From JAFAGX01 sp035623255 (GTDB taxonomy: Bacteria > Acidobacteriota > Terriglobia > Terriglobales > Acidobacteriaceae): DNA of 11,169 nt. Positions 6,406 through 11,169 of this stretch are shown here, piece by piece (position 1 is the first letter of the stretch; each line of letters opens with the position of its first letter). The notes below the pieces were generated by a model. It was not told where the DNA came from. It saw only the letters and a list, made by a program, of their open reading frames with translations, and made no database searches. The translations under genes and the position numbers were made by a program. The stretch is from assembly GCA_035623255.1 (NCBI GenBank), contig DASPTU010000025.1, forward strand, positions 1-11,169, given 5' to 3'.

Positions 6406-7173
6406 ATGCTGAGAACACTATGGATGGGATTGGCCTTTTGTATTCTATGGGGCCCTGTTGCAGCGGGACAGTCTACAAGATCAACGGATCTGCCGGTAAC
6501 AACTCATAGCTGCACAGGGTCGTCAGAAGACAGTCTTCCGGCAAAGGCCGGCCGCGCCCGTGACCGGGCCGCGGACTATTTTGGAGTTATGGGCTTCGTG
6601 CTGCAGGCGCAGGACATCGCCCGCCACGTGGAATTGTTCTGCACACGAGAGTCAGCCCGCAAAGCAGTGGCGGCTGCATTCGATGCTAAGGAAGCGGACA
6701 TCCCTGCTACTTTTAGCGGCACCGTCCAAAACGCAACGCTCTTCATCGTATCCCAGGAAATCTACAAAGAGAACTTCGTCGGACTGTACGGACCTGAGCT
6801 ATGGGATAACACACAGTATGAAAAACTCATGACTCATGAACTGATTCACAGTGCCCATGCGCTCGTGGCCAAGCGACTGTACGGGACAGAAGATGGGATG
6901 GGGCCGGAATGGCTCTTCGAAGGATTGGCAATCGACGCTAGCGGCCAACTGCCAGTCAGCGAAGCCGAGCTAAACAAACTTTCGGTTGGCGATTTCGATG
7001 ATTTCCTTCGAGCTGCGGACAAGAGCAGTCTGAAAGCCCCTGTCTACTTACAATACGCGAAGTTCTATAGGTACGTTCGACGGTCTGTTTCGACCAAGTG
7101 GATAGTCGAGAATGCGGGAAATCCGGATGTGATCGATCGCATTCGCAGAGCTATAAAGGCACAAGCCCACTGA
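6406..7173 (+). CDS. Secreted gluzincin-type metallopeptidase-like protein
   Basis: 255 aa. A signal peptide spans residues ~1-20 (LWMGLAFCILWGPVAA|GQ). The mature protein carries a zinc motif THELIHSAH, with HELIH at 144-148, and a downstream EWLFEGLA with E172 placed 24 residues after the second histidine. This HExxH...WLxEGLA layout is typical of gluzincins of the M1/peptidase-MA type, where the two His and the later Glu bind zinc and E145 is the catalytic base. It is much shorter than M1 aminopeptidases. The N-terminal half (30-130) has no domain I recognise. The substrate is unknown; it should act outside the cytoplasm. The start ATG 6406 fits the signal peptide, but the ribosome binding site is weak. 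No partner gene is adjacent on the same strand. Confidence 0.8.
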   Translation: MLRTLWMGLAFCILWGPVAAGQSTRSTDLPVTTHSCTGSSEDSLPAKAGRARDRAADYFGVMGFVLQAQDIARHVELFCTRESARKAVAAAFDAKEADIPATFSGTVQNATLFIVSQEIYKENFVGLYGPELWDNTQYEKLMTHELIHSAHALVAKRLYGTEDGMGPEWLFEGLAIDASGQLPVSEAELNKLSVGDFDDFLRAADKSSLKAPVYLQYAKFYRYVRRSVSTKWIVENAGNPDVIDRIRRAIKAQAH

Positions 7174-7256
7174 GGCAGGGCAAAGACTGAGGCGTTTACA
7201 GCGACCTTCGGAACTCATTAAAGCAGAGTAAGGCGGTAACCTCCCAAGTACGTATC

Positions 7257-7287
7257 AGTACCCCGGCTTTCGGGGTGGGCAGGTACT
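7257..7287. repeat. Overlapping inverted repeats between convergent genes
   Basis: ACCCCG (7260-7265) and CGGGGT (7271-7276) form a 6-bp GC-rich hairpin with a 5-nt loop. AGTACC (7257-7262) and GGTACT (7282-7287) form an overlapping alternative. It lies 84 bp after the gluzincin stop and 22 bp after the stop of the converging membrane-protein gene, the right place for a shared terminator. Neither side has a T run, so an intrinsic terminator is not proven. Confidence 0.4.
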
Positions 7288-7308
7288 ATGAGCCACATGT
7301 GCTCCTTT

Positions 7309-8250
7309 TTAGGGAACTGGCTGGACTGGAAGGAGTTTCCGCCTGAACGGCTCGCACACGCAGCGGTAAGCCCAGTAGTCTCCCCATCCCTTGTAATCAA
7401 ATGGAAAGACGTACCCGTTGTAGGCGATGCGATATGCCTTGCCTGAATCGGCCTGAGTGTCGGTCCACCAGTAAATAACCTGCGAGTGCACCCTCCAGAG
7501 AGGTGAGTCCTTATCGGGCTGCACGCGATAGTTCGCCCGGTGCAGCACCGGGTCCCAAGTGCCTCCCGCATTGCGACCACGAAAGACCATGGAACGGACC
7601 GCTTCGTCAACTGTCGGGAGCCTCCACAGGTTTTGCGGTTGGTCGGTAAGCGAGCGCCCGTCCCCTGCTAGGTACTTGCAAGCGCGCTCTGCATCTTGCC
7701 ACGATGCGTAGTGTGAAGGCCAACCTGGTCCTTCCGGGGCCCAAACGAGCGTGACGCCATTGCCTTGGATCTGGCGCATTCCGTAGTTGCCATCATCGAA
7801 ACGATGAATCGCCCGCCAGCCGGGATACGCGCCACAAACGACCATCGTGCTAAGGGGAAGACCGATTAAACATCTCCATGCCCAACGACGAGGTTCGGGA
7901 CGGCCAAAGTGATAAAGGATTCCTAGTCCCAGCAACGGAATGACAATAAGGGTGATGGCTGCGTGACTGCCGCGAAAGAGCCAGGCGGCGACAACAGCGA
8001 AGGCTCCCAACAGAGGAAGTGCAAGTCGCCGCCATAAGAGCGCAAGGATGCTGATCACCATCACGATCAACATCGGGCTGAGGTACTGCACAAACATCAG
8101 GCTGATGTTCTGCCAGACGCTGGTGTAGAACCACCCTTCATGGAAGTTCTCGATACTGCCCCAAAAAGCCCAAAAGCAAGCAACCAAAGTGGAGATGGAA
8201 ACTGCTGCCCATCCCACGATTTGGTGCCGCTTTGCACTCCAACCGCTCAT
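7309..8250 (-). CDS. Multi-pass membrane protein with C-terminal DUF1566/Lcl-like domain
   Basis: 313 aa from ATG 8250. Five hydrophobic segments fall at about 11-31, 50-72, 77-93, 97-115 and 124-142. A ~160-residue domain follows: GVTLVWAPEGPGWP, SWQDAERACKYL, NLWRLPTVDEA (209-217), YWWTDT (260-265), and YWAYRCVCEP (292-301) near the end. The order TW-x-A-x3-C, WRLPT-x-x-E, YWT, then YxxRCVxEP is the signature of DUF1566/Lcl-like domains, a C-type-lectin-like fold found in surface and adhesin-like proteins. The ligand is unknown, and the side of the membrane it faces depends on the helix count. Longer starts at ATG 8274 and 8313 are possible; none has a good ribosome binding site. It is divergent from the universal stress protein gene. 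Confidence 0.78.
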   Translation of the reverse strand: MSGWSAKRHQIVGWAAVSISTLVACFWAFWGSIENFHEGWFYTSVWQNISLMFVQYLSPMLIVMVISILALLWRRLALPLLGAFAVVAAWLFRGSHAAITLIVIPLLGLGILYHFGRPEPRRWAWRCLIGLPLSTMVVCGAYPGWRAIHRFDDGNYGMRQIQGNGVTLVWAPEGPGWPSHYASWQDAERACKYLAGDGRSLTDQPQNLWRLPTVDEAVRSMVFRGRNAGGTWDPVLHRANYRVQPDKDSPLWRVHSQVIYWWTDTQADSGKAYRIAYNGYVFPFDYKGWGDYWAYRCVCEPFRRKLLPVQPVP

Positions 8251-8451
8251 TGAAGAATGAGTGTAGCATCGCATCCGTGGTAGGAAAGTGCCTGAGAAGA
8301 TTTGTAGGCACATTACCGCAGGTCTTTGCGTAAACTGCTTTGCCTTATTCGGGATGCAAATACGTCGTCCTTCTAATCCTCCTTATTGACCTCGTCGGGA
8401 CTATGACCTATCTTCGCCTTGTGGCTTCGACACGTGCTCCGCCGCCTTCGG

Positions 8452-8457
8452 AAGGAG
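8452..8457 (+). promoter_or_regulatory. Ribosome binding site of the universal stress protein gene
   Basis: AAGGAG with a 4-nt gap to ATG 8462 fixes the start of the gene. Confidence 0.7.
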
Positions 8458-8461
8458 CCAT

Positions 8462-8899
8462 ATGTTCAAAAACATTCTCATCGCCACCGACGGTTCTGAA
8501 CTTGCCTGGAAGGCCGTCGAACACGGCATCGCCTTGGCCAAATCCATTGGCGCCAAAGTCACCGTGGTTACCGTTTCGCTGCCCTTCCATGTCTTCACCC
8601 TCGACCCGCTCGTAGTCGAGGACACGGCGGACCAGTACAAAAAGCGCCTGCAGGACCACGCGAGGAAACTACTCGGCTCTATTGCCGATGCTGCCAAAGC
8701 CGCGGGCGTCGCCTGCGAAACCGTTCATGTCGAGCACGAACATCCCTACCGGGCAATCATTGATGCCGCTACTACCCGTGGCTGCGACCTCATTACTATG
8801 GCCTCGCACGGACGACGTGGTGTTTCCGCGCTGTTGCTTGGCAGCGAGACCGTCAAGGTGCTCACGCACTCGAAAATTCCCGTTCTCGTCCATCGCTGA
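8462..8899 (+). CDS. Universal stress protein (UspA family)
   Basis: 145 aa, a single Usp domain and the usual length. It begins FKNILIATDGSE, with D10 of the nucleotide pocket. It ends with the ATP-binding loop ASHGRRGVSALLLGSETVKVL, which fits G-x2-G-x9-G-S with Ala in the first Gly position, followed by IPVLVHR. This indicates an ATP-binding (UspFG/MJ0577-like) rather than a UspA-like non-binding member. Usp proteins are dimeric cytosolic proteins induced by stress or growth arrest; the specific role is unknown. It is divergent from the membrane-protein gene and followed after 34 bp by a small frame with its own strong ribosome binding site, possibly in the same transcript. Confidence 0.95.
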   Translation: MFKNILIATDGSELAWKAVEHGIALAKSIGAKVTVVTVSLPFHVFTLDPLVVEDTADQYKKRLQDHARKLLGSIADAAKAAGVACETVHVEHEHPYRAIIDAATTRGCDLITMASHGRRGVSALLLGSETVKVLTHSKIPVLVHR

Positions 8900-8933
8900 C
8901 CGCCGCTCCAGTGAAGGAGAAGGAAAGTAAATA

Positions 8934-9044
8934 ATGGCAGAACTGTTTCTAGCGCGACCAAAAATTGATTTCGGCAAGCCCTTCGACTTGCACGATAACG
9001 AAAACGATGTGTTTCGAACCGAGAGGATGCAGAAATCAATATAG
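8934..9044 (+). CDS. Small 36-aa protein downstream of the universal stress gene
   Basis: Starts ATG 8934, stops TAG 9042-9044. The product begins MAELFLARPKIDFGKPFDLH and is rich in charged residues, with no membrane segment. The reason to call it is a purine-rich AAGGAGAAGGAAAG at 8914-8926, 7 nt before the ATG. The gene follows the usp stop by 34 bp, with no terminator between. I do not recognise the protein. It could be a genuine small protein, or the head of a larger gene broken by a frameshift, though no continuation is recognisable in the other frames. Confidence 0.4.
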   Translation: MAELFLARPKIDFGKPFDLHDNENDVFRTERMQKSI

Positions 9045-9087
9045 AACCGGAAGATGCTGAGACTTACGGCGTGGAATCAGTGTACTG

Positions 9088-9119
9088 CCCTGGGTTTTTG
9101 CGCAAGTCGAAACCCTGGG
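9088..9119. repeat. Hairpin with interrupted 9-bp stem
   Basis: CCC-T-GGGTTT (9088-9097) pairs with AAACCC-T-GGG (9110-9119), with a single T/T mismatch and a 12-nt loop that contains TTGCGCAA. It lies 44 bp after the 36-aa frame and could end the usp transcript, but no T run follows on either strand. Confidence 0.45.
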
Positions 9120-9144
9120 AAAAGCGTCTCTAACTGGCTGGGTC

Positions 9145-9243
9145 TTAATTCTTGGCGCCACGGCGGTAGGTGAAAATTCCAATCATGCAGCCCCCAGTCA
9201 CGCCAAAGAGTAGCGCCCCTAAACCAAAACACGCGAGCTGCAC
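9145..9243 (-). CDS. Possible micro-protein with one membrane segment
   Basis: A 32-codon frame from GTG 9243 to TAA 9145-9147. The peptide starts MQLACFGLGALLFGVTG and ends FTYRRGAKN: one hydrophobic span followed by positive charges, as expected for a membrane-anchored peptide with a cytoplasmic tail. The frame stays open about 60 bp further upstream (VSADVRTWKYL) but has no ATG, and there is no convincing ribosome binding site. It may be a remnant or chance. Confidence 0.2.
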   Translation of the reverse strand: MQLACFGLGALLFGVTGGCMIGIFTYRRGAKN

Positions 9244-9348
9244 CAGATACTTCCACGTCCTAACGTCAGCGCTTACGCTAATGCACCCGGTGCGGAGCGC
9301 GAACCCACACCGGCCTCAGTTGCTCCCTTAATGCGCGTCTGGCGATCC

Positions 9349-10722
9349 TTACTTCACGTAAACCGGCTCTTTGCCCTGTGACCACGGATCATACGTCGAG
9401 ACAAAGCGGACCCGCTCGGGGCGTGTCGGATGGTCAAAGAACCACGCTTTTATGAACCAGTTCGGGCTCGGATCATATAGATTCTGCTCACCGCTCTTTT
9501 CGAAGTAGTGCGCTGCCACCTGATTTGGATTTGCGACAATTCCGTGTATGACCTCGATGCCATAGCGGTCTGCTTCGTGTTCGAAGTGGCGGCTCACCGC
9601 ATTAAATGCCGGTGTCGAGAGAAACGCCAGCAGGCTGATAACGAAAATGAGCACAGGCACGGAGGCCCAGTCTCCCATTTCGCGTATGCCCCATCGTTCT
9701 CCCCACCGCTCAAGCATCCACTGTGCCAGCCGGTAACCCAGATAGAGCAGCACGAGAAGGATCAACGAAATGATTGCGAACTCTTTAGGAATATGCAGCA
9801 GCACGTAATGTCCCATCTCGTGTCCAAACACGAAGAGCGTTTCCGGCACCGTGGCCTTCACCACAATGTTGTCCCAGACCACCACTCGCTTCGAGGCTCC
9901 GAACCCCGCGACATAAGCGTTCAGCCCCGTCTGCTTGGAACTGGCGTTCATCAGGAACATGCGTTCCGCGGGGATTTCCATTCCACCTCGGTGTGTGACT
10001 TTCTGGATTTCTGTGACAAGAGTGGGTTGCGTCTGCGCCAGCGGCTTAAAGGTGTAAAACAGTGGATCGATGATCAGCGGTTGCAGGAACAACAACAGCA
10101 ACAACACGGGGAGTGAGGCCAGCCAGAAATACAGCCAGAAACGTCGCGCGCTCCGCCAGATCACTGCATACAGAATCCCGACCAAGATAGTGCCTATCAC
10201 AAACACAATGGCCTGTTGGAGGCACCAGTCACCCAACCATGCCCCCCAGCCCTCCACGCTCAACCCAAATGCCCGCTCGAGCGACTGATCCCAAATGTCG
10301 GAAGGGATGGTGAGCAGGGCGATGGTCAGCAGGATGAGCGGTGTGAAGATGATCAGTTGGATGATGTGCCGTGAGGAAACGCGCTCGGCCAGGTTGCGAT
10401 ATGCCGGCGCTATCCTCCAGCGCAGCACCAGAAGCAGCACGATAAATCCGTAGAGCGCGTTGAGGAAGAAATGCCGGTAGTGCGCATGGGAATATGCCTT
10501 TGCGCGGGCGTACTGTTCCGGAGGCGGGGAATATTCAAGGATGATTTTCTCCGGCGCCAGCGGCGCCTCCTCGTTTGTGGACGTAGTTTGCGCTGGAGCA
10601 CCGGTCGCCGGCGGCGTGACGCTTCCGGGTGGTGCGGCGTTCCCAGAGTTCGTTTGCGCCGCAAGCGCGGAAAATACTGGAGCGAGCAGGCAGAACAAGA
10701 AGAAGAGTCGAAATTGTCTCAT
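9349..10722 (-). CDS. M48-family integral membrane zinc metallopeptidase (Ste24/CAAX-protease-like)
   Basis: 457 aa. Residues 1-22 are a signal peptide or first membrane helix (ending SALAAQ), then a Pro/Thr/Ala-rich linker (~23-57). Hydrophobic segments fall at about 86-100, 119-140, 168-190, 195-218, 315-333 and 354-372. The zinc site is FGHEMGH (H301, E302, H305) with E381 in SRHFEHEAD as third ligand, the M48 signature; D385 is also conserved. The C-terminal FFDHPTRPERVRF matches the substrate-groove motif of Ste24-like enzymes. Relatives cleave membrane-linked peptides from the membrane interior; bacterial substrates are mostly unknown, with envelope quality control a common proposal. 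The start ATG 10722 has AGGGG 8 nt upstream. An IS110 transposase fragment lies 51 bp upstream on the same strand and may supply its transcription. Confidence 0.92.
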   Translation of the reverse strand: MRQFRLFFLFCLLAPVFSALAAQTNSGNAAPPGSVTPPATGAPAQTTSTNEEAPLAPEKIILEYSPPPEQYARAKAYSHAHYRHFFLNALYGFIVLLLVLRWRIAPAYRNLAERVSSRHIIQLIIFTPLILLTIALLTIPSDIWDQSLERAFGLSVEGWGAWLGDWCLQQAIVFVIGTILVGILYAVIWRSARRFWLYFWLASLPVLLLLLFLQPLIIDPLFYTFKPLAQTQPTLVTEIQKVTHRGGMEIPAERMFLMNASSKQTGLNAYVAGFGASKRVVVWDNIVVKATVPETLFVFGHEMGHYVLLHIPKEFAIISLILLVLLYLGYRLAQWMLERWGERWGIREMGDWASVPVLIFVISLLAFLSTPAFNAVSRHFEHEADRYGIEVIHGIVANPNQVAAHYFEKSGEQNLYDPSPNWFIKAWFFDHPTRPERVRFVSTYDPWSQGKEPVYVK

Positions 10723-10773
10723 GGAATGGGTCCCCTGTTGGCCGATTATTCAACACAAGTTTCCCTGCTGGCC

Positions 10774-10935
10774 TCAAAAACCTCCCACAAGCACGGGGCG
10801 CGAAAGCTGAGAATAAAACTCTCGCACTTCGTTGCCTTCGTGCATCAGCGTCTGATTCACCGTCTCTCCCGTTGTCGTCTCCAGCATCGCTAACGTTTGC
10901 TGGCGAGCGTGCAAGTCACATCCTATAATTCGCAT
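10774..10935 (-). pseudogene. Truncated IS110-family transposase (N-terminal 53 codons)
   Basis: A frame from ATG 10935 to TGA 10774-10776. It begins MRIIGCDLHARQQTLAMLE and continues TTTGETVNQTLMHEGNEVREFYSQLSRPVLVG. This is the RuvC-like DEDD N-terminus of IS110/IS116/IS902 transposases, with the first catalytic aspartate at D7 (CDLHA). Full proteins usually have 300-400 residues and continue VG-I-EA-(T/S)-G, the second acidic motif. Here the frame breaks at exactly that point (VGGF-stop). GAGGCCAGC follows in another frame, which may be the damaged EAS. AAGGAGG (complement of 10940-10946) sits 4 nt before the ATG, an excellent ribosome binding site. No C-terminal Tnp_20-like domain is found downstream; the M48 gene starts 51 bp later. 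Confidence 0.82.
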
Positions 10936-11169
10936 TCGGCCTCCTTCGGTCCGAGCGCTGTTAGGGTGAACGCCGAAACAGTTTACTCGGGCCGTTGCGA
11001 GGCCGACCTCGTTATGACATCAACCGTCCATGTGGGTATCTCTAACAATGTCGGCCCTGTCAAATCCTCTTTGGGCACACTTCCCTGTTCACTCCCAAGA
11101 GTGGTCTTGGTAGTCTTCCTGGTTCTTTCTTGACCTTCGTTTCGACGACCACGGCTCGCTCGTAATCTT
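10936..11169 (-). mobile_element. Possible left end of the IS110 relic, with hairpins upstream of the transposase
   Basis: 234 bp upstream of the transposase fragment, reaching the window edge. In IS110-group elements the DNA before the transposase encodes the bridge RNA, read in the same direction. Two compact hairpins are visible: CGAGG (10998-11002) with CCTCG (11007-11011), loop 4, and CACTC (11090-11094) with GAGTG (11099-11103), loop 4. Their distance from the ATG, about 60-170 nt, suits a bridge RNA. The element boundary is not visible, and no target or donor guide loops can be assigned without the right end. Short open frames run through on both strands, none recognisable. Confidence 0.35.

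Larger units (their letters stand above)
9045..9348. other. Mostly non-coding stretch before the M48 gene end
   Basis: 304 bp between the small frame and the convergent M48 stop. It contains one near-perfect hairpin (9088-9119) and a short minus-strand frame with a membrane segment (9145-9243), both listed. GCACCCGGTGC near 9283-9293 is a tiny palindrome. I see no tRNA, no clear terminator with a T run, and no larger gene. Confidence 0.5.

Noticed and set aside
9508..10116. 202-codon open frame on the plus strand
   Set aside because: It lies inside the M48 gene on the opposite strand. The product is low-complexity (His, Gln, Arg) and the M48 frame has full catalytic motifs.
10897..11133. 78-codon plus-strand frame near the window end
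   Set aside because: It overlaps the start and ribosome binding site of the IS110 transposase fragment on the other strand and has no recognisable features.
10983..11169. Minus-strand frames running in from the right edge (stops at 10983-10985 and 11060-11062)
   Set aside because: Both are open to the edge but neither is recognisable, and they contradict each other. The region is better explained as the noncoding end of the IS110 relic, though a partial gene tail cannot be excluded.
1..11169. CRISPR arrays, tRNA or rRNA genes, defence islands
   Set aside because: No regularly spaced direct repeats, no cloverleaf or conserved rRNA motifs, and no nuclease, toxin or restriction genes were found in either strand.

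Overview
The window looks like a piece of an acidobacterial (Terriglobia/Koribacter-like) chromosome. This rests on moderate GC, short genes on both strands with little operon structure, and the family mix: DinB-like proteins, an exported TPR protein, YceI, a universal stress protein, an M48 membrane protease and a recombinase type I remember as common in Acidobacteria. No database was consulted, so the taxonomy is an inference.

Layout. (1) 1-1165: a tyrosine recombinase with an intact catalytic core. Its N-terminal leader is in another frame, joined by an apparent 1-nt deletion near 294-299. (2) 1186-1533 (-): a small all-helical protein resembling cyanobacterial fluorescence recovery protein (FRP). 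(3) 1833-3194 (+): an exported protein made of twelve TPR units. (4) 3247-3894 (-): an exported YceI-like lipocalin. (5) 3935-4321 (-): a frame that reads like the C-terminal tail of a larger exported protein, possibly a zinc-dependent phospholipase C-like protein; probably a remnant. (6) 4383-4919 (-): a DinB/YfiT-like protein. (7) 5226-6026 (+): a short-chain dehydrogenase/reductase. (8) 6027-6405: non-coding, with nested inverted repeats. (9) 6406-7173 (+): a secreted gluzincin-type metallopeptidase-like protein. (10) 7309-8250 (-): a multi-pass membrane protein ending in a DUF1566/Lcl-like (C-type-lectin-fold) domain. (11) 8462-8899 (+): a universal stress protein, followed by a 36-codon frame with a strong ribosome binding site. 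(12) 9349-10722 (-): an M48/Ste24-like integral membrane protease. (13) 10774-10935 (-): the first 53 codons of an IS110-family transposase with its own strong ribosome binding site, cut off just before the second catalytic acidic motif. The DNA upstream of it, to the window end, may be the left end of that element, where IS110 elements encode their bridge RNA.

How the genes relate. There is no single pathway or obvious multi-gene system. Many products are envelope-directed: the TPR protein, YceI, the gluzincin, the lectin-like membrane protein and M48. Broken genes (the recombinase leader, the phospholipase-like tail, the IS110 fragment) mark the window as a site of past DNA mobility and decay. 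The points most worth following up are the FRP-like protein with altered OCP-contact residues, the IS110 left-end relic abutting the M48 gene, the split recombinase, and the structured non-coding block at 6037-6143.
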